Assembly: GCA_000620545.1 (NCBI GenBank)
Contig: JIBA01000015.1
Span: 62,001-126,000 of the forward strand
Reading direction: 5' to 3'
Source of the DNA: Intrasporangiaceae bacterium URHB0013
Lineage (GTDB): Bacteria; Actinomycetota; Actinomycetes; Actinomycetales; Dermatophilaceae
Length of the DNA stretch: 64,000 nucleotides
The translations under genes were made by a program, and so were the position numbers. Position 1 is the stretch's first letter. Each line of letters opens with the position of its first letter. The notes beneath the pieces are model-generated. The model had not been told where the DNA came from. It was given only the letters and a program-made list of their open reading frames with translations, and ran no database searches. Positions 27,787 to 36,277 of this stretch are shown here, piece by piece.

Positions 27787-27792
27787 TTTACT
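27787..27792 (+). promoter_or_regulatory. -10 hexamer of a leaderless promoter (phhB)
   Basis: TTTACT ends 7 nt before ATG 27800; no Shine-Dalgarno sequence lies between. Confidence 0.4.
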
Positions 27793-27799
27793 GGACTCC

Positions 27800-28108
27800 A
27801 TGACACGACGGCTCACCGACGAGGAGATCGAGCGCCAGCTGGGCGACCTACCCGACTGGACGCGTGACGACGACACCATCCGTGCCTCCTTCGAGGCGCC
27901 GGACTTCCTGGCGGGCATCGCGCTCGTGCAGGAGGTCGCGGCCGCGGCGGAGACCATGGACCACCATCCCGACATCGACATCCGTTGGCGCACGGTCGCC
28001 TTCGCGCTCTCGACCCACTCGGAGGGCGGCCTCACGCAGCTCGACGTCGAGCTCGCGCACCAGATCAGCCAGGAGGCCGCACGCCGGGGCGCGACCGTGA
28101 CCGCGTGA
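27800..28108 (+). CDS. phhB: 4a-hydroxytetrahydrobiopterin (pterin carbinolamine) dehydratase
   Basis: A 102-residue PCD/DCoH-type protein that dehydrates 4a-hydroxy-tetrahydropterin. The signature ETMDHHPDIDIRW (51-63) holds the conserved His pair; THSEGGLTQLDVELA (72-86) gives the second active-site part. No phenylalanine hydroxylase is nearby; in many bacteria this small enzyme has a moonlighting or molybdopterin-linked role. The length is that of the family. Start ATG 27800. Confidence 0.92.
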   Translation: MTRRLTDEEIERQLGDLPDWTRDDDTIRASFEAPDFLAGIALVQEVAAAAETMDHHPDIDIRWRTVAFALSTHSEGGLTQLDVELAHQISQEAARRGATVTA

Positions 28109-28141
28109 GCTCTGCAGGTGGACCGGCCCCGGCCTTCACCT

Positions 28142-28268
28142 AGGATTGCCCCATGCGATCGCACTCACGCTCCGGCTCGCGTGCCGGGTCCAGGGAGGGC
28201 CATAGTCCCGGGCCGGACCCGGTCCGGCCGCCCCTGAACCACCACCCCGTTCCCCCGGTGGTGATCGC
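28142..28268 (+). promoter_or_regulatory. Structured leader with mutually exclusive hairpins before the CNNM pair
   Basis: Three stems can be drawn. Stem A: CCGGGTCC (28184-28191) with GGACCCGG (28215-28222). Stem B: GGCCGGACC (28211-28219) with GGTCCGGCC (28221-28229), which competes with A for 28215-28222. Stem C: CACCACC (28240-28246) with GGTGGTG (28257-28263). The right arm of stem C is the only Shine-Dalgarno-like sequence before the transporter ATG at 28269, so stem C would hide it. The whole leader is covered by the small ORF at 28153-28272. Sequence and pairings are seen; switching is inferred. Confidence 0.6.
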
Positions 28269-28272
28269 ATGA
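28153..28272 (+). CDS. Proline-rich leader peptide (uORF) of the CNNM operon
   Basis: A 39-codon ORF that begins at ATG 28153 with AGGAT six nt upstream. The first half is Ser/Arg/Gly-rich; the second half has eight prolines in 17 residues (SPGPDPVRPPLNHHPVPP). Its TGA (28270-28272) overlaps the ATG of the transporter (ATGA), the classical layout of translational coupling. A Pro/Asp-rich nascent chain before a Mg/Co transporter recalls MgtL, the E. coli and Salmonella mgtA leader peptide, whose translation senses low Mg2+ or proline supply. The downstream start has its Shine-Dalgarno sequence inside a hairpin that ribosomes on this ORF would open. Translation of the ORF is inferred; the reading frame itself is certain. 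Confidence 0.6.
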   Translation: MRSHSRSGSRAGSREGHSPGPDPVRPPLNHHPVPPVVIA

Positions 28273-29918
28273 GCACCGCCCTGGGCATCGGCCTGGGCGT
28301 CCTGCTGATCCTGGCCCTGACGGCCGCGACGGGCTACTTCGTGGCCCAGGAGTTCGCCTACGTCGCCGTCGACCGCAACGCCCTCAGGCAGCTCGCAGCC
28401 GAGGGCGACGTCCCGGCCGAGCGTGCCCTCCGTGTCACCTCCCAGCTGTCGTTCACCTTGTCAGCCGCGCAGTTCGGCATCACGGTGACCGCCCTCCTCG
28501 TCGGCTACGTCTCCGAGCCCCTCGTCGGCGCCGGCATCGCCGAGCTGCTCGACCCGTCGATGTCGTATGCCGCCCGGCTGAGCCTCTCGGTCACCGCGGT
28601 CCTCGTCTTCTCGACCGTCGTCCAGATGGTCTTCGGCGAGCTCGCTCCGAAGAACCTCGCGATCGCGCGAACCGTGCCCCTCGCGCGCTCACTGAGCCGG
28701 TCGACCCTCCTCTACCTCACGGTCGCCGGTCCGGTCGTTCGGCTGTTCGACCGTTCCTCGACGACCCTGCTGCGCAAGGTCGGCATCGAGCCGGTGGAGG
28801 AGCTCGAGCAGGGCGCGACCGCCGAGGACCTCACCCGGATCATCGACGAGTCCCACGCGGGCGGCCTCCTCGACGACGACCTGTCGGACGTGCTCGAAGG
28901 TGGCCTGCGCTTCCGCGAGCTCGACGCGGGCGACGTCATGACACCGCGCGTGCGCGTCACGACGATCCGGTCGGACGCGCCGATCTCCGTCCTCGTCGAG
29001 CTGCTCGACAGCGGCTGGTCGCGCTTCCCGGTGACCGGCCACGACGGCGACGACATCGTCGGTGTGGCGGGGATCGCCGAGGTGCTCGCGGTCGAGCCCG
29101 ACCGGCGGACGTCCACGACCGTCGGTTCCGTCGTGGCGGACCCGACCGTCGTGCCAACGAGCGCTCCCCTGCCCCGCGTCCTCGAGCAGATCCGCGCCGA
29201 CCACCGGCAGCTGGCCGTGGTCGTCGACGAGCACGGTGGCTTCGCCGGCATCGTCACCTTCGAGGACATCGCGGAGGAGGTCGTCGGCGAGATCCTCGAC
29301 GAGGACGACGAGCCGGAGCCCGGCGTCGTCCAGGTGGCCGCCGACACCTGGGTCGTCCCGGGCCACCTGCGCCTCGACGAGCTCGACACCGCCACCGAGC
29401 TGCGCCTCATGAGCAGCGACGAGTACTCCACCATCAGCGGTCTCATCCTGGAGGCCCTCGGGCGCACCGCCGTCGCCGGCGACGAGGTCGCCCTGGAGGC
29501 CCGCCGCGAGGTCGTGCCCGATCGACACCTTGACGCCACGGACGATTCCGACGCGTCCCGCGGGTCCCGCGCGCCCGACCCGGATGCCCGTGAGCCCGGG
29601 GCAGCCCCCGAGGAGCACGACCGCAGGCGCAGTGACGACCACGAGCCCGAGCCGCGCCACCTGCCGGTCTCGGTCCGCCTCACCGTCGAGTCCGTCGAGC
29701 GACACGTCCCGTCCAGTGTCCGTGTCGAGGTGCTCGACCTCATGTCGGACCTCGAGGCCCTGGACGCCGACTCCGCCGCCGCTGCCGACTCCCTCAGCGG
29801 CTCGAACTCCGGCTCGCACTCTGATTCAGACACCGGCAGCCATGCGGGGGACGAGCGCCCTGGACGCCCTGACGCGACGGGCCGCACGGCCGGCGCCCGG
29901 ACGGAGGCAGGCCGTTGA
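28269..29918 (+). CDS. CNNM/CBS hemolysin-C-type ion transporter, first of pair
   Basis: A 549-residue membrane protein of the CNNM (DUF21)/CorC/TlyC superfamily, related to Mg2+/Co2+ efflux or exchange proteins. The DUF21 domain spans about 1-190 (YFVAQEFAYVAVDRN, SQLSFTLSAAQFGITVTALL, MVFGELAPKNLAIARTVPLA). A CBS pair follows (about 215-340; DVMTPRVRVTTIRSDAPI and GGFAGIVTFEDIAEEVVGEI), then the CorC_HlyC domain (345-420). The C-terminal 120 residues are an unusual acidic and Ser-rich tail (NSGSHSDSDTGSHAGDE) not usual for the family. It is preceded by the leader peptide and coupled to the next gene by a TTGA overlap. Confidence 0.92.
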   Translation: MSTALGIGLGVLLILALTAATGYFVAQEFAYVAVDRNALRQLAAEGDVPAERALRVTSQLSFTLSAAQFGITVTALLVGYVSEPLVGAGIAELLDPSMSYAARLSLSVTAVLVFSTVVQMVFGELAPKNLAIARTVPLARSLSRSTLLYLTVAGPVVRLFDRSSTTLLRKVGIEPVEELEQGATAEDLTRIIDESHAGGLLDDDLSDVLEGGLRFRELDAGDVMTPRVRVTTIRSDAPISVLVELLDSGWSRFPVTGHDGDDIVGVAGIAEVLAVEPDRRTSTTVGSVVADPTVVPTSAPLPRVLEQIRADHRQLAVVVDEHGGFAGIVTFEDIAEEVVGEILDEDDEPEPGVVQVAADTWVVPGHLRLDELDTATELRLMSSDEYSTISGLILEALGRTAVAGDEVALEARREVVPDRHLDATDDSDASRGSRAPDPDAREPGAAPEEHDRRRSDDHEPEPRHLPVSVRLTVESVERHVPSSVRVEVLDLMSDLEALDADSAAAADSLSGSNSGSHSDSDTGSHAGDERPGRPDATGRTAGARTEAGR

Positions 29919-30928
29919 TCACCGCACTGCTCGTCTCCGTCCTTCTCCTCGCCCTCAACGCGTTCTTCGTCGCGGCGGAGTTCGCGCTGGTTGCGAGCAA
30001 GCGCCACCGCCTCGAGGATCTCGCCGAGCGGGGCAGCGTCGCCGCGCGCGCCGCCGTCCGCGGCAGTCGCGAGCTGTCCCTCATGCTCGCCGGGGCCCAG
30101 CTCGGGATCACCCTGTGCACCCTCGGCCTCGGTTCACTCGCCAAGCCGGCCGTGGCGGAGCTGCTCACCCCGGTGTTCACCTTCGTACGCCTCCCGGAGG
30201 CGGCGGCATACGTCGTCTCGATCGTGCTGGCCGTGGGCATCGTCGTCTTCCTGCACATGGTGGTCGGCGAGATGGCTCCGAAGTCGTGGGCGATCGCCCA
30301 CCCCGAGCGCTCGGCGGTGCTCCTCGCGCTGCCGTTCCGCGGCTTCGCGTGGGTCATGCGCCCGGCGCTCAGCCTGCTCAACGCGATGGCCAACGGCTGC
30401 CTGCGCCTCGTGGGCGTCACGCCGCAGGACGAGCTCGGTCAGGTCCACGGTCCCAAGGAGCTCCAGCTGCTCATCGCCAGCTCGAAGGACCACGGCATGC
30501 TGGCCGAGCCCGAGCACCGGGTGCTGGCGGGCGCCATCGACCTCGACACGATGCCGGTGACAGACGTACTCGTCCCGATCGGGCAGGCCGTCGGCGTCAC
30601 CACGACCGCGACGTGCGCCGAGGCCGAGGCCGTGTCGCGCGACACGGGGCGCTCCCGGCTCGTCGTCCGCGAGGGCGAGGCCCCGGTGGGCATCGCCCAC
30701 ATCCGAGACATCGTGCGGGCCGTCCCCGGCGCACCGGTCACGACGGTCACGACGCCGGCCGTCCACGTCGACGCGGGGCTGTCGCTGCTCGACACCGTGT
30801 CGGTCATGCGGGCCCAGCACGCCCAGCTCGTGCTCGTCGACGGCCCGTCCGGACCGGTCGGCCTCGTGACGATGGAGGACCTGCTCGAGCGCGTGCTCGG
30901 ACAGTTCGACGACGAGACGGACGCGTAG
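29915..30928 (+). CDS. CNNM/CBS ion transporter, second of pair
   Basis: A 337-residue paralogue of the preceding protein: DUF21 membrane domain (1-190; LNAFFVAAEFALVASKRHRL, LMLAGAQLGITLCTLGLG, HMVVGEMAPKSWAIAHPERS), then a CBS region (about 210-330) and no CorC_HlyC domain. The start is TTG 29915, inside the stop of the first gene (TTGA) and preceded by GGAGGCAGG, so translation is coupled. Tandem CNNM pairs of this kind are common in actinobacteria and probably form a heteromeric transporter or a pair of paralogues. The conserved Pro in EMAPK/ELAPK of the ion site is kept in both. Confidence 0.92.
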   Translation: MITALLVSVLLLALNAFFVAAEFALVASKRHRLEDLAERGSVAARAAVRGSRELSLMLAGAQLGITLCTLGLGSLAKPAVAELLTPVFTFVRLPEAAAYVVSIVLAVGIVVFLHMVVGEMAPKSWAIAHPERSAVLLALPFRGFAWVMRPALSLLNAMANGCLRLVGVTPQDELGQVHGPKELQLLIASSKDHGMLAEPEHRVLAGAIDLDTMPVTDVLVPIGQAVGVTTTATCAEAEAVSRDTGRSRLVVREGEAPVGIAHIRDIVRAVPGAPVTTVTTPAVHVDAGLSLLDTVSVMRAQHAQLVLVDGPSGPVGLVTMEDLLERVLGQFDDETDA

Positions 30929-31179
30929 GGGCGCGCGCTCGGGGCAAGGGCCGCTCTCGGCGCCATCCGTCCGGTTCGGGCGAATTTCCCGTCACGCCGG
31001 GCAGGTCGCCGGAAGATCTCCACCACGTCACGATTCGGCCAAGTCGGTTGCTGACCGTGACATGCCGCTGAATGATGGGGCCGCGTGCTCGTGGGGGCGG
31101 TACGTTGCGGCTGCTGTTGAGCATGTCGGGGGGCCACCCGGTCCCCGGCACCGATCACGACCCGGAGGTGACGGTATCC

Positions 31180-32172
31180 ATGAGCACTCCCCTCGAGCTC
31201 GAGCCCGGCGCGACCTCGGCACAGCCCGAGTCCGTCCTGCAGGGCGAGAAGCGGATCGAGGGGCGGTCGCTCGGCCAGATCGCCTGGACCCGGCTCAAGC
31301 GTGACAAGGTCGCGCTCGCAGGCGGCTTCTTCGTCATCTACCTCATCGTCGTCGCGTTCGCTGCGCCGCTCGTCGTCGGACTGCTGGGACACCCGCCCAA
31401 CGAGTTCCACCAGGAGCTCATCGACCCGAACACCCAGGTTCCGATCGGGCCGTACGGCGGCATGTCCTGGGACTTCCTCTACGGTCTGGAGCCGGTCAAC
31501 GGCCGCGACATCTTCAGCCGCGTCGTCTACGGATCGCAGGTCTCCCTGCTCATCGCGTTCCTGGCGACGCTGCTCTCCGTGGTGATCGGCACCGTCCTCG
31601 GCGTCGTCGCCGCCTTCTTCGGCGGGGCCATCGACACCATCGTCAGTCGCACCATGGACGTCTTCCTCGCCTTCCCGCTGCTCGTGTTCGCCCTCGCCCT
31701 CGCCGGTGTCGTGCCCGACGAGGCGTTCGGCCTCAAGGGCGACGCTCTGCGCATCTCGGTCATCGTCTTCATCATCGGCTTCTTCAACTGGCCGTACATC
31801 GGCCGCATCGTGCGAGGCCAGACCCTCTCGCTGCGCGAGCGGGAGTTCGTCGACGCCGCCCGCAGCCTCGGGGCGCGCACGCCCTACATCCTCTTCAAGG
31901 AGCTGCTGCCCAACCTCGTGGCGCCGATCCTCGTCTACGCGACCCTGCTCATCCCGAGCAACATCCTCTTCGAGGCGGGCCTGTCCTTCCTCGGCGTCGG
32001 CGTCCAGCCCCCCACTGCCACGTGGGGCGGCATGCTCTCCGACGCGGCCCAGTGGTACCAGATCGACCCCTGGTTCATGCTGTGGCCCGGCCTCGCCATC
32101 TTCGTGACGGTGCTGGCCTTCAACCTCTTCGGGGACGGTCTGCGTGACGCCCTCGACCCGCGGTCCCGGTAA
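31180..32172 (+). CDS. Peptide/nickel-type ABC transporter permease (OppC/DppC-like)
   Basis: A 330-residue inner-membrane permease. After an N-terminal helix (ALAGGFFVIYLIVVAFAAPL) comes an extended extracytoplasmic insertion, then five helices with the EAA loop AARSLGARTPYILFKELLPN and the OppC_N domain. ATG 31180 lies 11 nt after GGAGG; an in-frame GTG four codons earlier is possible. It is the first gene of a five-gene import operon, ahead of the binding protein. The 251-bp region before it (30929-31179) holds a plausible promoter but no gene. The substrate is unknown. Confidence 0.93.
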   Translation: MSTPLELEPGATSAQPESVLQGEKRIEGRSLGQIAWTRLKRDKVALAGGFFVIYLIVVAFAAPLVVGLLGHPPNEFHQELIDPNTQVPIGPYGGMSWDFLYGLEPVNGRDIFSRVVYGSQVSLLIAFLATLLSVVIGTVLGVVAAFFGGAIDTIVSRTMDVFLAFPLLVFALALAGVVPDEAFGLKGDALRISVIVFIIGFFNWPYIGRIVRGQTLSLREREFVDAARSLGARTPYILFKELLPNLVAPILVYATLLIPSNILFEAGLSFLGVGVQPPTATWGGMLSDAAQWYQIDPWFMLWPGLAIFVTVLAFNLFGDGLRDALDPRSR

Positions 32173-32217
32173 CCCACCGCAGCCCGCATCCGGCACAACG
32201 AAGGAGCGCATCCAGAC

Positions 32218-33990
32218 ATGAAGAACACACGCGTGATGGTGGTCGCGACCGCGGCCGCCCTTGCCCTGGGGTTGTCCGCGTGCGCGGGCAGCACGACCCC
32301 GGGCACTGCGCCCAGCGGCACCGCCGGGGGCTCAGGAGCGGCCCCGGTCGCGGATGCCGCCCTCACCGCGGTCTACAAGCCCTCCGACACCAAGGGCGGC
32401 ACGCTGCGCTTCGGTATCTCGAGCGACTGGGACTCCGTCGACCCCGGCGACACGTACTACGGCCTGTCGTGGGACTTCCTGCGCAACTACGCCCGCCAGC
32501 TCGTGTCGTTCAAGTCGGCTCCCGGCAAGGAGGGTGCGCAGCTCGTCCCCGACCTCGCGACCTCGCTGGGCAAGGCGAGCGACGACAACAAGACGTGGAC
32601 CTACACCCTTCGTGACGGCTTGAAGTACGAGGACGGCTCACCGATCACGAGCAAGGACATCAAGTACGGCGTCGCCCGCCAGCTCGACAAGGGCACGTTC
32701 CCGAACGGCCCGACGTACTTGAACGACTTCCTGGCCGACGTGCCGGAGGGCTACTCGGTCTACAAGGACAAGAACCTCGACAACCTCAAGTCGATCGAGA
32801 CGCCCGACGACAAGACGATCGTCTTCCACCTCAACCAGCCGTTCGCCGGCTTCGACTACTTCGCCCAGCTGTCGGCCGTGTCCCCGGTCCCGGCGGCCAA
32901 GGACACCGGCTCCAAGTACAAGGAGCACGTCGTCTCGAGCGGGCCGTACAAGTTCTCGCTCTACCAGCCCGGCAAGCGCATCGAGCTGGTCCGCAACGAC
33001 CAGTACGACCCGGCCACCGACGAGACGGGCCGCAAGGCACTGCCGGACAAGATCACCGTGGAGATCGGCCTCAACGCAGCCGACCTCGACAACCGCCTCA
33101 TGGCCGGCGACCTCGACATCGACCTCGCTGGTACCGGCGTGCAGGCCGCCGCGCAGGGGAAGATCCTTGCCGACCCAGCACTCAAGGCCCACACGGACAA
33201 CCCCACGACGGCGCGTGCGAACTACGCCCAGATCAACAGCGACGTGGCGCCGTTCAGCAACATCGACTGCCGCAAGGCCGTCATCCTCGCCTCCGACAAG
33301 ACCGGCTACCAGCGCGCCTACGGCGGCGACATCGGTGGCACGATCGCCACGGGGCTCCTGCCCCCGATCGTCCCCGGATTCCAGGAGATGGACCTCTACG
33401 GCTCCAAGGCCAAGCCGACCGGTGACGTCGAAGGCGCCAAGGCGGCCCTCGTCAAGTGTGGGCAGCCCAACGGTTTCGAGACCAACATCTCCTACCGCCC
33501 CGAGCGCCCGAAGGAGAAGGCAGCCGCCGAGTCGCTGCAGCAGTCCCTCGCCAAGATCGGCGTCAAGCTGACGCTCAAGCCCTACCCGGCTGGTGACTAC
33601 TTCAAGCTCTACGCCGGCAAGCCGGACTTCGCCAAGGCCAACAACCTCGGACTCATGATCATGAGCTGGGGTGCTGACTGGCCCGACGGCTTCGGGTTCC
33701 TCAGCCAGATCGTCGACAGCCGGGTCATCCGCCCCGCCGGCAACACCAACCTCGGCATCAAGCTGCCCGAGGTCGACAAGCTGATCGACCAGGCGCTCAC
33801 CGAGGCCGACACGACCAAGCGTGAGGCGATCTGGGGCCAGATCGACAAGGTCGTCATGGAGAACGCCCAGATCATCCCCGGCGTGTGGCCGAAGTCGCTG
33901 CTCTTCCGCCCGGACACGATCTCCAACGTGTTCGTCAACGACGGCTACTCCTACTACGACTACGCCTCGACGGGTGTCGCCAACCCGTGA
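32218..33990 (+). CDS. ABC transporter solute-binding lipoprotein (SBP_bac_5)
   Basis: A 590-residue extracytoplasmic substrate-binding protein. The signal peptide is MKNTRVMVVATAAALALGLS, with lipobox LSAC (Cys 21). Family segments: GGTLRFGISSDWDSVDPGDT, YTLRDGLKYEDGSPITSKDI, FHLNQPFAGFDYFAQLSAV, VSSGPYKFSLYQPGKRIELV and LGLMIMSWGADWPDG. AAGGAG stands upstream of ATG 32218. A strong hairpin between this gene and the next probably keeps its mRNA more abundant than that of the membrane genes. The ligand is probably a peptide or other small polar compound; it cannot be told from sequence. Confidence 0.95.
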   Translation: MKNTRVMVVATAAALALGLSACAGSTTPGTAPSGTAGGSGAAPVADAALTAVYKPSDTKGGTLRFGISSDWDSVDPGDTYYGLSWDFLRNYARQLVSFKSAPGKEGAQLVPDLATSLGKASDDNKTWTYTLRDGLKYEDGSPITSKDIKYGVARQLDKGTFPNGPTYLNDFLADVPEGYSVYKDKNLDNLKSIETPDDKTIVFHLNQPFAGFDYFAQLSAVSPVPAAKDTGSKYKEHVVSSGPYKFSLYQPGKRIELVRNDQYDPATDETGRKALPDKITVEIGLNAADLDNRLMAGDLDIDLAGTGVQAAAQGKILADPALKAHTDNPTTARANYAQINSDVAPFSNIDCRKAVILASDKTGYQRAYGGDIGGTIATGLLPPIVPGFQEMDLYGSKAKPTGDVEGAKAALVKCGQPNGFETNISYRPERPKEKAAAESLQQSLAKIGVKLTLKPYPAGDYFKLYAGKPDFAKANNLGLMIMSWGADWPDGFGFLSQIVDSRVIRPAGNTNLGIKLPEVDKLIDQALTEADTTKREAIWGQIDKVVMENAQIIPGVWPKSLLFRPDTISNVFVNDGYSYYDYASTGVANP

Positions 33991-34053
33991 CCCACGGGCC
34001 CGTCCGTGGACCCTCCTGATGAATCTCTTCATCGAAAGTAGGTGAAGGCGTGA

Positions 34054-34090
34054 CGCGGCGACGGGCAGCCATGAGCTGCTCGTCGCCGCG
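34054..34090 (+). promoter_or_regulatory. Intercistronic 16-bp hairpin after the binding-protein gene
   Basis: CGCGGCGACGGGCAGC and GCTGCTCGTCGCCGCG pair over 16 bp with one G-U pair and a 5-nt loop. It sits between the binding-protein stop (33990) and the next start (34106). Such hairpins commonly stabilise the upstream message or reduce read-through so that the binding protein exceeds the permeases. Confidence 0.75.
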
Positions 34091-34105
34091 TCCGGCCACC
34101 ACATC

Positions 34106-35119
34106 GTGCTGACGTACCTGATCCGCCGGCTCCTCGCCGCCATCCTCTTGCTCTTCATCGTGAGCGCGGTCGTCTTCGTCATCTTCTTCCTCGTCCCGCG
34201 CATCGGCGGTGCGACCGCGGACGACCTCGCATCTCGCTACGTCGGCAAGAGCGCCGGCCAGGAGCAGATCCACGCCCAGGCCGTCAAGCTAGGCTTCACC
34301 GACCCCATCTGGGTGCAGTACGGGCGCTTCGTCAAGGGCGTCGTGGCCGGCGCCGACTACGACACCGGCGCAGCCATCGAGCACTGCCCCGCCCCGTGCC
34401 TCGGCTACTCGTTCATCACGCAGAACCCTGTGCTGCCAGACCTGCTGGACCGGCTGCCGGTCACGGCGATCCTCGCCGCGGGCGCCGCTTTCCTGTGGCT
34501 CGTCGGTGGCGTGGGCACGGGAGTCATCTCCGCCCTCAGGCGCGGGTCGGTCCTCGACCGCGGGTTCATGGGCGTCGCCCTCGCCGGCGTGTCCCTTCCG
34601 ATCTTCTTCACCGGCCTGCTGTCGCTGACGATCTTCAGCTACGGCCTCAAGTGGACGTATGCCGGCGGCGCCAGTCCGATGGACGCCAGCAGTCCGCTCG
34701 ACCTCGTCCATCGCATGCTTCTGCCCTGGATCACGCTTGCCTTCCTCTACGCCGCCTCGTATGCCCGCCTCACCCGCGCCGGCATGCTCGAGACGATGAA
34801 CGAGGACTACATCCGCACGGCCCGAGCGAAGGGCCTCCGCGAGCACGACGTCGTGGTCCGGCACGGTCTGCGCTCGGCGCTGACGCCGATCCTCACGATC
34901 TTCGGCCTCGACCTCGGACTGCTCCTCGGCGGTGCGGTCCTCACGGAGACGACCTTCTCGCTCCAGGGCATCGGCTTCTACGCCGTGCAGGCCATCACCA
35001 ACAACGACCTTCCCAAGGTGCTCGGCGTGACGCTGTTCGGCGCCGTGTTCGTCATCTTCGCGAGCCTCATCGTCGATCTCCTGTACGCCGTCCTCGACCC
35101 CCGGGTGCGTGCCTCATGA
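34106..35119 (+). CDS. Peptide/nickel-type ABC transporter permease (OppB/DppB-like)
   Basis: A 337-residue permease beginning at GTG 34106 (MLTYLIRRLLAAILLLFIVS, the usual OppB N-terminus). Six helices; EAA loop YIRTARAKGLREHDVVVRHG and the C-terminal LTPILTIFGLDLGLLLGGAV. A short extracytoplasmic insertion with a Cys pair (EHCPAPCLGYS, near 93-103) is an unusual detail. The Shine-Dalgarno sequence is poor and translation may be reduced by the hairpin just upstream. The stop overlaps the next start (ATGA). Confidence 0.94.
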   Translation: MLTYLIRRLLAAILLLFIVSAVVFVIFFLVPRIGGATADDLASRYVGKSAGQEQIHAQAVKLGFTDPIWVQYGRFVKGVVAGADYDTGAAIEHCPAPCLGYSFITQNPVLPDLLDRLPVTAILAAGAAFLWLVGGVGTGVISALRRGSVLDRGFMGVALAGVSLPIFFTGLLSLTIFSYGLKWTYAGGASPMDASSPLDLVHRMLLPWITLAFLYAASYARLTRAGMLETMNEDYIRTARAKGLREHDVVVRHGLRSALTPILTIFGLDLGLLLGGAVLTETTFSLQGIGFYAVQAITNNDLPKVLGVTLFGAVFVIFASLIVDLLYAVLDPRVRAS

Positions 35120-36210
35120 CCCAGTCCTCCATCACCGCGACGCCCACGAGTGCCAACCAACCGGGCATCGGCGGGCTCGGCGCGCCTGCACCCGACGCGT
35201 TCCTGTCAGTGCGTGACCTGCGCGTCCACTTCCCCACCGACGACGGGTTGGTCAAGTCCGTCGATGGCCTCTCGTTCGACCTGGTTCGCGGTAAGACGCT
35301 CGGCATCGTCGGCGAGTCGGGCTCGGGCAAGAGCGTCACGAGCATGTCCATCATGGGGCTGCACAAGCCCGGCACGGTCAAGATGACCGGCTCCATCCGC
35401 CTCGACGGCACAGAGCTCGTGGGCGCTCCCGCCGAGGTGGTGCGCGGACTGCGGGGCAAGCGGATGGCCATGATCTTCCAGGACCCGCTCTCCGCCATGC
35501 ACCCCTTCTACTCGGTGGGCCACCAGATCATCGAGGCCTACCGCATCCACAACAAGGTCAGCACCGGAGTGGCCAAGAAGCACGCGATCGACATGCTCGG
35601 GCGCGTCGGCATCCCGCAGCCGGCCAGCCGCGTCGACGACTACCCCCATCAGTTCTCGGGCGGCATGCGCCAGCGCGCGATGATCGCCATGGCCCTCTCG
35701 TGCGACCCAGACCTGCTCATAGCCGACGAGCCCACGACCGCGCTCGACGTCACGGTCCAGGCGCAGATCCTCGACCTCATCCGGGACCTGCAGTCGGAGT
35801 TCAACTCGGCCGTCATCCTCATCACGCACGACCTGGGGGTCGTCGCCGAGCTCTCGGACGACATCATGGTGATGTATGCCGGTCGCGCCGTCGAGTACGC
35901 CACGGCGGACGAGGTGTTCACGCGTCCGCAGCACCCGTACACCTGGGGCCTGCTCGGCTCCATGCCGCGGCTGGACCGGGTGCGCACCGAGCGCCTACAA
36001 CCCATCCCGGGGGCCCCACCGAGCCTCATCAACGTGCCCTCGGGGTGCCCGTTCCACCCGCGGTGCGCCTACGCCGACCACAACGAAGGTCGCAGCCAGT
36101 CGGAACGGCCGGCCTTCGCCGAGACGTACTCGGGTCATTACTCCGCGTGCCATCTCACCCGTGAGGAGCGGAACGCCATCTGGGAGAACGAGATCAGGCC
36201 GACGCTGTGA
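35116..36210 (+). CDS. ABC transporter ATP-binding protein (OppD/DppD-like)
   Basis: A 364-residue ATPase subunit. Walker [11 protein letters not shown] (near 70), Q-loop [18 protein letters not shown], signature [16 protein letters not shown], Walker [13 protein letters not shown] and H-loop [10 protein letters not shown]. The C-terminal oligopeptide domain contains the four-Cys iron-sulfur-like region seen in OppD proteins ([12 protein letters not shown], then [10 protein letters not shown]), though only three or four Cys are visible. The ATG overlaps the OppB stop. It pairs with the OppF-like ATPase that follows. Confidence 0.95.
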   Translation: MTQSSITATPTSANQPGIGGLGAPAPDAFLSVRDLRVHFPTDDGLVKSVDGLSFDLVRGKTLGIVGESGSGKSVTSMSIMGLHKPGTVKMTGSIRLDGTELVGAPAEVVRGLRGKRMAMIFQDPLSAMHPFYSVGHQIIEAYRIHNKVSTGVAKKHAIDMLGRVGIPQPASRVDDYPHQFSGGMRQRAMIAMALSCDPDLLIADEPTTALDVTVQAQILDLIRDLQSEFNSAVILITHDLGVVAELSDDIMVMYAGRAVEYATADEVFTRPQHPYTWGLLGSMPRLDRVRTERLQPIPGAPPSLINVPSGCPFHPRCAYADHNEGRSQSERPAFAETYSGHYSACHLTREERNAIWENEIRPTL

Positions 36211-36277
36211 CACCCGCGCCGCCCGTCCTCGCCCCGACCGGTCGCGTACCGCGATCCCCCAGCTCAGGAGCCCCATC

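Noticed and set aside
28109-28268. CNNM leader considered as a known metabolite or metal riboswitch (M-box, yybP-ykoY, ydaO)
   Set aside because: The consensus loops and conserved bases of these classes are not found. The leader-peptide explanation fits better.
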